A stretch of 64,000 bases of DNA from Rutidosis leptorrhynchoides (GCF_046630445.1 NC_092338.1:152506501-152570500); one strand, 5' to 3'; numbered from the stretch's first letter, positions 23,779 through 37,800 are shown. Program-made: numbers and translations. The notes: generated by a model from the letters alone, not told the origin.

Positions 23779-24895
23779 CAGTGGCGAGTTTAAGTGTAGG
23801 ACTACGGGGTCCCGTAACCCCACTAGTTTTTCGAAATTTATCACAATTTTTTTTTTGTACAGGACCCTACTAAATTTAGTAATGGGACCCCATATATTTT
23901 TAAAATTTATAATTTAATAATCTGGACTAATAAAATATTTGAAATTAGCTCACTTATGATTTTATAGTACGGGCTTTAATATTTACACAAAAAAATTAAA
24001 CATTTGGTTGCTCTTAGTATTAATCAGAAACAATTGGGCTGTTATAAATTGGTTTGACTGTTGCTGTATATTTCCATAAGCATGGATATTATAGTTGAAA
24101 TAATATTTCTAATACGAGTACTCTTTTACACAAATATGTATATGTATGAATAGATATTAGACATAGATATTATAGTTGAAATAATATTTCTAATTGATAT
24201 TGTTGTACTGTTACTCTTCTATTGTATGTTGAAATCAACTAATAAAATGTATGAATAGATATAGGTACTGTTATTTAAGTGTAGCTTTTAGTTTTATGTA
24301 TATAGTTAAATAATACATGTTATGCATATAGTCATATAACTAGTGGTATTTTGGGTATGTGCCACTAAGCTTTATTTTAATATAAAAGTTATTCTTATAA
24401 CAGGTGAACTTGAAAGTGGTACCGGTCAAAATCAAGAAGTTAGAATTAAACGTCCGTGTGACACTCGTTGGGGTTCTCATTATCGTTCACTTCTAAACAT
24501 ATTGACTATATATCCTTCAATTTGCGAAGTACTCGAGGATATAAGTGAGGATGGTAGTTGTCAAGATCAAAGAGCAGAAGCATGTCGTCTTTTGAGGACA
24601 TTACTAAAGTTTGATTTTGTTTTTTGTCTACACTTAATGGTTGATGTCTTGGAGATCACAAATGATTTGAACACAACATTGCAAAGAAAAGATCAAGACA
24701 TTGTAAACGCAATGCATCAAGTGAGGGGTTCTAAGACAAGACTTCAATGTATGAGACAATGGATGTGAACTACTTTTAGAGAAGCTTAGTTTGTTTTGCG
24801 AAAAAAATAATATCGAGAATACGAATATGGATGACCCATTTTATGATGGCATAAGTCGTCGTAGAGGTTCACATGTTAGTTCATTACACCACTAC
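23779..24895 (+). mobile_element. hAT-superfamily transposon remnant, split by element X
   Basis: CAGTGGCGAGTTT at 23779 resembles a hAT terminal repeat. A transposase fragment follows at 24404. Most of the gene between them is missing, and the rest is cut off by the LTR of element X at 24896. The other terminus would lie outside the window. Confidence 0.6.
24404..24895 (+). pseudogene. hAT transposase fragment (ZMYM1/TTF-type, DUF4371-like)
   Basis: This reads GELESGTGQNQEVRIKRPCD then TRWGSHYRSLLNI, LLKFDFVFCLHLMVDVLEIT, and RKDQDIVNAMHQVRGSKTRL. These are typical blocks of zinc-finger MYM-type-1-like hAT transposases. A TTATAACAG before it looks like an intron acceptor. The frame shifts near 24760, after which it continues (LLLEKLSLFCEKNNIEN) until element X interrupts it. 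The DNA-binding N-terminus and dimerisation end are missing, so it is inactive. Confidence 0.82.
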
Positions 24896-25088
24896 TGTGA
24901 CGACCCGAAAATTTCCGATCAAATTTAAACTTAATCTTTATATGGTTTTGACATGATAAGCAATGTCTGTAATGTTGAGTCTCAAAAATTTTGAACTATT
25001 TTTATTTATTCAATTGACCTCGACTACTCTCGAAGATTTACGAACAATTATTTGTAAATAGATACATATATTCAAAAATATAAGTATC

Positions 25089-25208
<120 letters not shown>

Positions 25209-25872
25209 GCATATCAAATATACATATATTGTTTCGAATTTATAATAACACATGTCCATTATTTTGATTGATATTAAATAAGTTGCGAGCTTGTGAGTGT
25301 AATAAAATAAATAATAGACGAGCCTACTCGATCATGTTTCGCACATTTTATGACTAAAATAATTACATGAACTTAATTTGAGTTTTCTTTTCAAAATACT
25401 TTTATCTGCCACCGACTAACAACTAAGCATGAAACACTTCCCATTTAAAACTGTCGGTACTTAATTTCAGTTGAATAATTGGTTATTATTATATATCATT
25501 GAATTATTATTATTATTAATCATTTATTTATTTATATATAGGTATGGTTATAATTGCCTAGACACTTATCACTTTTAGTCTCGTGATTTTATTCCACTAT
25601 CTGATCTAAATCTGAATTCACATTATTATATTTCTTGCACTGATTGAGTGAGGAATTTTATCACTTTAAATTTTAAGTTTATTAATTTATTATTGATTAT
25701 TATTACTATTAATTAATATTAATATTATAATTATAATTAATATTAATATTTAAACACATGTCGATAATAAAATGCCAAAGTCATGGCCGCTATGTTATTC
25801 ATTATACTATTCGCTTTTTGAGTTTTAATTCAGTAACCGAATACGTCTATTACTTTTTATCAACCTACATAC

Positions 25873-25876
<4 letters not shown>

Positions 25877-25952
<76 letters not shown>
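25877..25952. repeat. (TA)n microsatellite in LTR X
   Basis: About 38 TA units. Confidence 0.95.
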
Positions 25953-25956
<4 letters not shown>

Positions 25957-27912
25957 TTGATGATATTTATGGATACTGCAATTCACAAATCTATAGTCTT
26001 CTTCATACCACTTCTTTCATCATCACCAAACCATTTCTTTTGATCTCATTCATTTGAAACCGGCTGATGAATCCATTTTGCTTTCCTATTCTCCACCTAA
26101 TCGTTTGAACACCCTTGATTTCTATCACCATCATGAAACACCAATTACCATCCACCCATCAAACACCAAAGCAACCACCACGTTTTTAATTATTTATTCT
26201 GTTGAGATCGTGAGACTTAACTAACCACCACCCGCCACCCATGAACTTCGGCCACCCACACCACATGATCGAGTTTATTTTCTGTTTAACCTCTATCACT
26301 CACAATACCACAAACCGCCACCATGTTCAACCATTCTCGCCATTTCTCTCTTCCCTCTCTTCTTAACTATCTCCCTCTCTTGTTGTTTCCTGTTACGACT
26401 CAATTAATCACACAAGACCATCACTTTGTGTTTCTCCCTTCCGGTTTCGTTCAAGGAACCACCCCACCCCAAATCATCTAACTACTAATTGTTACTACTA
26501 CTGCTTTTTATATTTCGCTTCAAACCCAACTCGTTAACTAGACCCATAAACAACCATGACATCATTGAGCCACCTCTTTAAACTATTCGAAACCCATTCA
26601 ATAAAATCCAGTAACTTGCAAGCAGGATGACGAGCCAAAGAACTCCACGATATATATATATTTTTTTTTTACAAAACAAACATAATGAGAGTGAAGGATG
26701 AAAAGTTAAGGTCATTGTTTTAAATATTAGTACGTGTTTCCATTAGTTTGTGGCAGACAAACTAACCTTTTACTTTAATAAAGAAAGGTGATTGGGGAGT
26801 AGGTAATAAGTTAAGAGGAGATGTGTTGATGTATTCCTGGATGATTACTGAAAAACAATTGGGCATTATCCAGCTGGAAACCAGTTAACCTACCCGTTAC
26901 CTTTTCCTTGTCATGGCCGAAATTCCCAACCACAACCCAACACATCTTTTGGGCTTATTAAATTCACTAGTTGGGCTCCTGTTGAACTGACCAACTGGGC
27001 TTCGAACAAGTTATAATTGAAGCTATAATTACGCGTGTTCCTATTTCTGTTGCAAACGAAAAACAAGTAAGGCTCCCACTACTGCTGTAAACTTCTATTT
27101 ATAATTCTGTTAAAACCATGACCCACAATGATCAATGTATTAAAGATGAGGTGGTGAGAATGATGATTAGATAATGATAATTGATGGAGGATTAATGAAA
27201 AGAATGATGATGAAACCGTCGCTGTTGTTTCCTTTTATGGGCGAATCAAACACAAACCCATTTGTTTTCTTTACCTAAGTGATAATATTTTGATGATCAT
27301 AGTGGTGTTAAAAGAAGACGATATGATGACTACGTGATGTATTGATTTAATGAAGATGATGATAAATAGTATGAGATAATAATTACGTTTCTGTCAAGCC
27401 TTAACCGATAGCCAAGCAACCTATTTTTCTTTGTTGCCATTGTTTAAATCGAATATACATACACACCTAGACTGCTGCTATTCGGGTTCTATTTTTATCA
27501 ACATCCCATGAGATACTAAGTGGGCTAGAGAAATTTTGCGTTTGGGTTGCTGCTTCCTTGCCATCGAGACCCATTTTTCTTTTGTTGAACTATGAATGAT
27601 GATGACAAGAGTAACATAATATTATGGAGGTGATGTTAAGATGATAAGGTCTCGATGACATCAAATTTTGTGTTAGTAAAGATTAGATGATAATGGTGAT
27701 CGAGATGCAAAGATTATTATGTTGTGATAATGATTTAGTGATGATTATGATCAATGATAATTGGTAATGATAATGGTTTTACAATAAAGATGATACATGA
27801 TTTAAAAGGATGTTATCGGGTTAGCGGGACGTCGCGGGTTTAAACCCGGACTTGGGCATTTTTTTTAAGGGCTACTTCCTTGAGGTAGAATTATTATTAT
27901 TATTATTATTAT

Positions 27913-29797
27913 TGTGACACCGCTGATTTTTTTTTTTTTTAATACGTGGCGGAAGCATAATATTAATTTAATACGATATCCACATTAACTATTGTTAATA
28001 CAACCTGTGTCACGTGTCATTACAAAATACTTGTTTATACAGAGAAGACATATTTACAAAAAGATTATTGTTTTCATAAAGCAAGACAACATCAGAGTTG
28101 ACTCCTGTCATACATAACATCTTCATGCCCGTCTTCTCCCCAAAAGCATAAACTACAAAAGCTAATAACCTGCAGGGAGGAGAGGGAGGGGAATTAGCAC
28201 GAAGCTAAGTGAGTACGACTAACTACAGGCCATAGCATACATAAGTGTTATACTAATCATGTCACATAGTCTAACACACAAACATCACCCAGTAGTGCAG
28301 TCTACAGAGACTCCGGCGGTTCGGCCAAACCATTAACCTCCAGTTGATCGGGCTGGGGTTTACCGGAAGTTCCTCCTACATACCGTGCTGCATAAATCAT
28401 CCACACGCGACATACGCGTCATTCAAACATATACTACACGGATGCAAATAGGCTACCACATGAGGAACCCAACCCGCAGGTTGATCTCTCCTATCGAATT
28501 AGGCTACCACAAGATAGGGACGCACTGGGCTCCAGCAGACAAGCATCAACTAACATGCAGTCATCACAAGGTACTAACTAATCACAACAATAAGTATATC
28601 TAACAAGCATGGCAATCATAATATAACATGCTACAATATACTATATTCTCCAGTTAGTCCCACTCACCAAATACCAGCAAACGAGAAGGTATTCAGCTAT
28701 CTAATCATTGAACCTTCTCTTTCTCCTTTTCTCCTGAGAAAACATATACACAAGTTAGTTTCTGTCCGTTAACACCAAATAACACAATATAAAAATTTTT
28801 GTCAGAAAAACTGTCCGCTAAAATTTTTCTCCTTAACACTTGTGCACTTTCAAAATTTACATCAAAATCATCAAAATCATCAAAATACAAACGGGCAGCA
28901 TAACGGCTAAAACTCAACACTTTGGTAAAATATTTTGCCCTGGACACTCAGTCGGCCGACTGACACTGACAGTCGGTCGACTGTCTACACAATCAGTCGA
29001 CTGACCTTCTCAGTCGGTCGACTCACTTGGTATTACATCAATCGGCCGAATGTAAATCTCAGTCGGTCGGTTGTCATCGTCAATCGGTCGGTTCACCCTC
29101 GGTCGGTCGACTGTCGACCGACAGTCGGCCGACTGTGTTCATCTTCTTCAGAAGCTGAACACAAGTTACGGACTTCAAGCTAAAATCGCCAAAACTCGAT
29201 CTAGAGCTCGTTTTCGACATCAAAACCAACCACATCTTGTACACTAAACACTTAGGATCATAAACCCACAAGATTTTAACACAAACAACATTTAATCAAG
29301 CCATTTTAACCGAAATTACTCATTTTGTAAAAACTAACACAAAAACCCAATTTGAGCAAGAATCACTACATGAATCTATGAGAAGCTTACCTTAAAATGA
29401 TCACGAAATCACAGAGAACAAGAAGCTATGATTAATTGAGCTCAAGACCTTGATTTGAAGATTAGGGTTTGATAGGATGGAGAGGTGAGTGAACGGGTGG
29501 GTTTGGGGAATTTTCTAGAAAATGGAAGAATAACCCTCCCACCAAACACTTATGAGTCTTAAAACTCATACATCACAACACACGGATATTTATCAGTTAT
29601 CTGATATCTTTCGTACATAATTTGGCAACCCAAACGAAGTCCAAATTAAATAAACAAACCTGTTCTGTGACCCTTGTCACAAACTGGTCCTAACCACGTC
29701 ATCAAATAACAATAAATGTTAATTAAAATAAAAACATATAAAACCACACAACGGCAAAATAGACCATTTCAACTAGGCCCGATTCAAGGATGTTACA
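27913..29797 (-). repeat. 3' LTR of element 0 (1885 bp)
   Basis: Starts TGTGACACCGCTG and ends GGATGTTACA. Almost every base matches the split copy at 33977-34834 plus 59784-60799. One visible change is a 9-base ATCATCAAA unit at 28860-28890, present once more here than in the other copy. Confidence 0.93.
28949..29135. repeat. array of short GC-rich palindromes (CAGTCGGYCGACTG)
   Basis: About nine to ten units built on CAGTCGGYCGACTG occur over 187 bases, separated by 5-15 bases of unrelated sequence. Some units are complete palindromes (AGTCGGCCGACT, AGTCGGTCGACT) and others are degenerate (ATCGGCCGAAT). The other LTR has the same array at 59951-60137. Confidence 0.9.
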
Positions 29798-29812
29798 AAT
29801 CTACCCCCTTAA
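29798..29812 (-). promoter_or_regulatory. polypurine tract, element 0
   Basis: On the minus strand this reads TTAAGGGGGTAGATT immediately before the 3' LTR. A perfect 8-bp hairpin lies next to it at 29815-29834. Confidence 0.75.
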
Positions 29813-32800
29813 AGAGATTCCGTCCTCGGAATCTGGTCTACCAAAACAAATAAAGTCACATGTTCTAATCACATCCACTGTTCTCTAATCTAAGTGCTAG
29901 TCAAACGTACGATACACAAGTACTCCAACACACATAGTTGGTTAAATCACCACCAGGGTCTTTCTCATCAACAAAATCAACAAATTTACTTACCAAAATC
30001 AATAACCAAATCAAAACTCTTATCATTTAAAACTAACCACCGTTTCTAACAAGATGTAAAGGATAACTAACTTTCATGACAAACACCGTCAATAATAATT
30101 ATGGTTACCACAAAGTTCGTAGTTCTAACAATCAGCATTCTCAATTTCCACGGTCCTTTCATAGATCAAGGTCCATATCAAATCACTATGTCATCTGTTA
30201 TCAACAAATTACTAATTTTGTCATAGCATCTATCTCTTTTATGCAGTTATCTTTCTTAAAAATTTCTAAGTACATGCAACAGATATTCCTCTAATTCACT
30301 AAATTCCAATCATACAGCACAATAGTCAGACAATTTACTACACAACTGACCATAGTATCACACTCTTCTCTTGCACACATAAGTAAGTACCATCGGTCAA
30401 TCATATTTCAAAAACTGCGCAAGTCATTTTCTATCCGAGTTCTAAGATAAAAGGATAACAACTCATCAGTTCAATACCATCTACCGTTAAACTCCTTTTA
30501 AACAGGAAACAATACATAGACAATACATCGATCCGTCATTGATTCTAATAAATTTTCACACTTTTTCCCCAGTCATAGGTAATTGTTCACCATTTAACCC
30601 ATCAATTATCACTAACATTTTGGTTTCCGTCAATTCTCCATAAAAAGTTCTACATTAGAATGACAATTGCACATCACACATCATAAAGACGAATGGAAAT
30701 CCACTTTTAATTCATCATATGTAAACCATATCATCAGGTTACGAGATTACCCATTAGATAACTCCATCGAATTTTCCAATTCAATTCATCTAAACCATAA
30801 ATTCGTCATCATCACATTACTTGAAAACACTTGTTCAATCAATTCCCGCAATTTCTGAACCACAATGTCAACACTGGTTCACTAAACTTACCCAAATTTG
30901 TAGTTACATACCCATTACTAACCCGGTATTTAAGAATTTAACCATAATTCTCGCAAGAATATTATTATATATACTCAATAATCCTTCGACTAGAATATAT
31001 CTCTGATCATCTCTTCAACAATAAGAATTATTACAAACACGATTCTCAAACCACTTTCAATCGTACCATCAATGATTTATACTAACGGATATCCACGTAT
31101 ACTGTTATGACACGGTTATTAACGAGTTATATCCATCAAATAATCTCAGCATACAAATCGGACACCACACACTACCTCAGTAAGGTCATCACTTGGTTAA
31201 AACTCCATTAAGATTCGCAATTTAACAATGTTTAACCAATAATAAACCAATATCTAATTCCAGTCCAACGATCAATACCAAATCTGAAAGTCAACTTCTG
31301 ATCAAAATCCTCTGAAAAATCGCAATAAACCGACATTAAAGGAAATTCCACTAATAAATATCAATCATTATCCATCAAGTTTCTTTCTTTAAGAAGATTT
31401 CATATATACATAATCAAACTATAGTTTGCAATCCATCGAAACAATATATATACCAAACATCAATTATCATCTTATTCGTCACTTGCTACATCTCCTCCGA
31501 CTCCCGAAACTACTGCATGATTTACCATGATGTATTTTTGTTGGCCAGACGTAATACATCATCCTAAATCATATTTTCATTTCGAGTATTTCGGAGCAAG
31601 TCCCTAATCAAGTCTGTCAATCTATCACAGTATATTCCTCTGGTCACTGATAGTTACAATCCACTAATACAAATTTATTCTAACGTAAAGTTTCTAACTG
31701 GATCACCTGATTGCAACTATCTCGGTATATTAACGCACCTGTCACAATCACACTGTTCGAATTTACCCAACTGATCCACTTTTGCAAACACACTGGTAAA
31801 TCCTGACATTTCTACCCAAATCCTCTACAGTTACAACTGTTAAATGAAGAAGTTATAGTTCCCTCAGAACATGATATCATCAACCAATAACTAACCCCAT
31901 CATTACCATTCATATCCCTGGAGATTACAATCGTCAAGTACAAATGTCACACAACTCTCAAAGTATAGGAATATAAAATCATACCATGCAATTCCAACGA
32001 TGTTCCAATCACAATTCTAAGTCAAAAGTCACATATTCTCTAAAGAGTTCACACGGTTCACCGCCCACATTCCCGCAGTATATAGTCACAACTGTCAACT
32101 AACGAGATCTCACTACCGTTGGAAATAATCATGGTCAAACCATACCAATTTACTCTAAGAAAATACTAGCCACGATATTCCCAAAACATCGTCCGACACT
32201 TCCACTGATCTTGAAGTCAGTAGTACAATTATTATCTAATCTAAGGTCAAGTCAAAGTCTGTCTCTATCTCCTCAAGAGACCAAATAAGGAAAGCCTCCC
32301 CCAATAAATTTCTAAGGACCATACACAAGGTGATGTTATACTAAAGTAGGAAGATAGTTCTACTTGACAACCCTACAGGTTCCACACAACAAGTCCAAGC
32401 ATATAATATCACTACTAGGCCAGTCACCTACTGTTTCAGTCACAGTCTGTAAACCTACAGACTACATATCATACGGCCACAAACTAAGGTACAAGTCTCG
32501 GGTCAAGAAATAAGGGAACTACTACCTAAACAGTCCCCACTGGTCACTACGTGTGTCCAACCAGTCAACGGTCTATGGTAAAGAGAAAGACTTCTTACAA
32601 GTCTTAATTTAATACAACCAAAGTACGCATAACAATATCAGATCAACTCCGGACTAACAGGCCAATCAAAATCAGTCATACTAACTAATACCTAAAGCAT
32701 GGTACTTAACAAATCTAACATGTTGCATACAATAAAAGTAGCAAATCCAAACTAGCATGTAAACACGCTACAGTAACTAAGCCACTATGTACTAGCTAAA

Positions 32801-33961
32801 AAGGAAAATTTTCTAAGGCCATTTAACCGTTTCCACTACCACATCAAACAACATTTATGAAGCATACATATCCACAAATGACGACTTACAATATGCACTA
32901 ACAAATTACAAAATGTAATAAAACACGTACCGGCATTTAAGTCATCTTATGTATCACAAGCCTCCGTCAACATCTAACATGCTCCAACTATATCATCTGT
33001 GGGGTTTCTCCTCTCCTGTCCAGCAACAAGAGCAGAAGATCACCCGGCTGATAAAGTCTGTGCCCCGGACCCCACCCCAGAACTCAATCTCTGATTTGCC
33101 GAACACTGTAACGCTTTGTATCCCATAAGTTGATAAATCCTCTATATATATATATATATTATCTCTGCAAGAATCCAACTTCGCCTCTTGATTTATCATA
33201 CCACATCCCACATTTAACATCGCAAGAAGGAATCATACCCCGAAGTAGAACAACCTGTACCTGTCACTCCTCATCTTTTACAAAGAACCCATATCGTTTC
33301 ATCTTTATCCTTCTACTTGATTAAATCCAATAAACTTCCTAATTCACTGATCAATTTAACCTGGAATACCTAATAGGTCGAGTACACCAACTCCGTCCAA
33401 CAGAATCTTTTTCTTTATTATTATCATTATTTTATTACTTTTACTACTGAAGACGAATGCTTCTGTATCAGATAATAGTATGGTTGTTGAACTGTTGTCG
33501 AGGTTGTATCATCAGTGACTAAAATATTATCCATCGCGGTTACATCTAAGCAGAAACTGAACATCCACCTGACACTGACTAGACCGTCTGATCTGAAGTA
33601 TAATATCTAAATCCACTTGTACTTACTGCTCTAACGTATATTACCTGCCCTGAATCTTCAATAACTGTCCTTACAACCTTGACATCTATCTCCGAGGTTC
33701 TTCACCTGATATAAATCTGTACTCTGCTGCTCTAACTGTTCTAGGGGCGTTGGGGTCACATCGTTACCGTCACTATCAATCATACCTGTACTGCACATCA
33801 TCTTACACCAAAGCTTAGTATAAACTCGGTTAGTACTAACAACTAACACATAACCTGTCCTAATACTCACTTAACCCATCCCCAGCATGTTATGTTTGAC
33901 ATGACTCTTCTAAGTTTGGGAACATGACATGTAGATCACAATGCACATGCTGCCAAACTAA

Positions 33962-33976
33962 GCTCTGATACCAACT
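33962..33976 (-). promoter_or_regulatory. primer-binding site, element 0
   Basis: On the minus strand this reads TTGGTATCAGAGC, complementary to initiator tRNA-Met, two bases after the 5' LTR end. Confidence 0.85.
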
Positions 33977-34834
33977 TGTGACACCGCTGATTTTTTTTTT
34001 TTAATACGTGGCGGAAGCATAATATTAATTTAATACGATATCCACATTAACTATTGTTAATACAACCTGTGTCACGTGTCATTACAAAATACTTGTTTAT
34101 ACAGAGAAGACATATTTACAAAAAGATTATTGTTTTCATAAAGCAAGACAACATCAGAGTTGACTCCTGTTAAACATAACATCTTCATGCCCGTCTTCTC
34201 CCCAAAAGCATAAACTACAAAAGCTAATAACCTGCAGGGAGGAGAGGGAGGGGAATTAGCACGAAGCTAAGTGAGTACGACTAACTACAGGCCATAGCAT
34301 ACATAAGTGTTATACTAATCATGTCACATAGTCTAACACACAAACATCACCCAGTAGTGCAGTCTACAGAGACTCCGGCGGTTCGGCCAAACCATTAACC
34401 TCCAGTTGATCTGGCTGGGGTTTACCGGAAGTTCCTCCTACATACCGTGCTGCATAAATCATCCACACGCGACGTACGTGTCATTCAAACATATACTACA
34501 CGGATGCAAATAGGCTACCACATGAGGAACCCAACCCGCAAGTTGATCTCTCCTATCGAATTAGGCTACCACAAGATAAGGACGCACTGGGCTCCAGCAG
34601 ACAAGCATCAACTAACATGCAGTCATCACAAGGTACTAACTAATCACAACAATAAGTATATCTAACAAGCATGGCAATCATAATATAACATGCTACAATA
34701 TACTATATTCTCCAGTTAGTCCCACTCACCAAATACCAGCAAACGAGAAGGTATTCAGCTATCTAATCACTGAACCTTCTCTTTCTCCTTTTCTCCTGAG
34801 AAAACATATACACAAGTTAGTTTCTGTCCGTTAA
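33977..34834 (-). repeat. 5' LTR of element 0, distal part
   Basis: Matches 27913-28765 of the other LTR and stops at CTGTCCGTTAA, where element 1 is inserted. The LTR continues at 59784. Confidence 0.92.
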
Positions 34835-37800
34835 TGAAATGTCCCGTTCTTATTGATTAAAAACGTTCCATATTAATTGATTTCGTTGCGAGGTTTTGAC
34901 CTCTATATGAGACGTTTTTCAAAGACTGCATTCATTTTAAAACAAACCATAACCTTTATTTCATCAATAAAGGTTTAAAAAGCTTTACGTAGATTATCAA
35001 ATAATGATAATCTAAAATATCCTGTTTACACATGACCATTACATAATGGTTTACAATACAAATATGTTACAACAAAATAAGTTTCTTGAATACAGTTTTT
35101 ACACAATATCATACAAGCATGGACTCCAAATCTCGTCCTTATTTAAGTATGCGACAGTGGAAGCTCTTAATAATCACCTGAGAATAAACATGCTTAAAAC
35201 GTCAACAAAAATGTTGGTGAGTTATAGGTTTAACCTATATATATCAAATCATAATAATAGACCACAAGATTTCATATTTCAATACACATCCCATACATAG
35301 AGATAAAAATCATTCATATGATGAACACCTGGTAACCGACATTAACAAGATGCATATATAAGAATATCCCCATCATTCCGGGACACCCTTCGGATATGAT
35401 ATAAATTTCGAAGTACTAAAGCATCCGGTACTTTGGATGGGGCTTGTTGGGCCCGATAGATCTATCTTTAGGATTCGCGTCAATTAGGGTGTCTGTTCCC
35501 TAATTCTTAGATTACCAGACTTAATAAAAAGGGGCATATTCGATTTCGATAATTCAACCATAGAATGTAGTTTCACGTACTTGTGTCTATTTTGTAAATC
35601 ATTTATAAAACCTGCATGTATTCTCATCCCAAAAATATTAGATTTTAAAAGTGGGACTATAACTCACTTTCACAGATTTTTACTTCGTCGGGAAGTAAGA
35701 CTTGGCCACTGTTGATTCACGAACCTATAGCAATATATACATATATATTAAAGTATGTTCAAAATATATTTACAACACTTTTAATATATTTTGATGCTTT
35801 AAGTTTATTAAGTCAGCTGTCCTCATTAGTAACCTATAACTAGTTGTCCACAGTTAGATATACAGAAATAAATCGATAAATATTATCTTGAATCAATCCA
35901 CGACCCAGTGTATACGTATCTCAGTATTGATCACAACTCAAACTATATATATATTTTGGAATCAACCTCAACCCTGTATAGCTAACTCCAACATTCACAT
36001 ATAGAGTGTCTATGGTTGTTCCGAAATATATATAGATGTGTCGACATGATAGGTCGAAACATTGTATACGTATCTATGGTATCTCAAGATTACATAATAT
36101 ACAATACAAGTTGATTAAGTTATGGTTGGAATAGATTTGTTACCAATTTTCACGTAGCTAAAATGAGAAAAATTATCCAATCTTGTTTTACCCATAACTT
36201 CTTCATTTTAAATCCGTTTTGAGTTAATCAAATTGCTATAGTTTCATATTGAACTCTATTTTATGAATCTAAACAGAAAAGTATAGGTTTATAGTCGGAA
36301 AAATAAGTTACAAGTCGTTTTTGTAAAGGTAGTCATTTCAGTCGAAAGAACGACGTCTAGATGACCATTTTAGAAAACATACTTCCACTTTGAGTTTAAC
36401 CATAATTTTTGGATATAGTTTCATGTTCATAATAAAAATCATTTTCTCAGAATTACAACTTTTAAATCAAAGTTTATCATAGTTTTTAATTAACTAACCC
36501 AAAACAGCCCGCGGTGTTACTACGACGGCGTAAATCCGGTTTTACGGTGTTTTTCGTGTTTCCAGGTTTTAAATCATTATGTTAGCATATCATATAGATA
36601 TAGAACATGTGTTTAGTTAATTTTAAAAGTCAAGTTAGAAGGATTAACTTTTGTTTGCGAACAAGTTTAGAATTAACTAAACTATGTTCTAGTGATTACG
36701 AGTTTAAACCTTCGAATAAGATAGTTTTATATATATGAATCGAATGATGTTATGAACATCATTACTACCTTAAGTTCCTTGGATAAACCTACTGGAAAAG
36801 TGAAAAATGGATCTAGCTTCAACGGATCCTTGGATGGCTCGAAGTTTTTGAAGCAGAATCATGACACGAAAACAAGTTCAAGTAAGATCATCACTTGAAA
36901 TAAGATTGTTATAGTTATAGAAATTGAACCAAAGTTTGAATATGATTATTACCTTGTATTAGAATGATAATCTACTATAAGAAACAAAGATTTCTTGAGG
37001 TTGGATGATCACCTTACAAGATTGGAAGTGAGCTAGCAAACTTGAAAGTATTCTTGATTTTATGTAACTAGAACTTGTAGAATATATGAAGAACACTTAG
37101 AACATGAAGATAGAACTTGAGAGAGATAAATTAGATGAAGAAAATTGAAGAATGAAAGTGTTTGTAGGTGTTTTTGGTCGTTGGTGTATGGATTAGATAT
37201 AAAGGATATGTAATTTTGTTTTCATGTAAATAAGTCATGAATGATTACTCATATTTTTGTAATTTTATGAGATATTTCATGCTATTTGCCAAATGATGGT
37301 TCCCACATGTGTTAGGTGACTCACATGGGCTGCTAAGAGCTGATCATTGGAGTGTATATACCAATAGTACATACATCTAAAAGCTGTGTATTGTACGAGT
37401 ACGAATACGGGTGCATACGAGTAGAATTGTTGATGAATCTGAACGAGGATGTAATTGTAAGCATTTTTGTTAAGTAGAAGTATTTTGATAAGTGTATTGA
37501 AGTCTTTCAAAAGTGTATAAATACATATTAAAACACTACATGTATATACATTTTAACTGAGTCGTTAAGTCATCGTTAGTCGTTACATGTAAGTGTTGTT
37601 TTGAAACCTTTAGGTTAACGATCTTGTTAAATGTTGTTAACCCAATGTTTATAATATCAAATGAGATTTTAAATTATTATATTATCATGATATTATCATG
37701 TATGAATATCTCTTAATATGATATATATACATTAAATGTCTTTACAACGATAATCGTTACATATATGTCTCGTTTAAAAATCATTAAGTTAGTAGTCTTG

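Larger units (their letters stand above)
29798..33976 (-). other. internal region of element 0, no coding capacity recognised
   Basis: 4179 bases are rich in CATCA/AACC-type sequence with no ORF above 75 residues on the coding strand and no gag or pol motif. A (TA)n tract lies at 33143-33160. It may have been moved by proteins of another element. Confidence 0.7.

Noticed and set aside
28385..28603. 72-codon frame in both LTRs of element 0
   Set aside because: Preserved in two near-identical LTR copies of one element, which is no evidence of selection, and it has no recognisable domain.
28949..29135. CRISPR-like array
   Set aside because: Units are palindromic, variable and irregularly spaced, inside a plant LTR; no leader or cas gene exists.
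29798..33976. Degenerate gag-pol in element 0
   Set aside because: I searched the larger minus-strand frames for gag, protease, RT and integrase motifs and found none.
35213..35230. 5' splice site (GGTGAGTTAT) in the conserved LTR core
   Set aside because: It is on the strand opposite to the element's transcription, and no matching acceptor or exon was seen.
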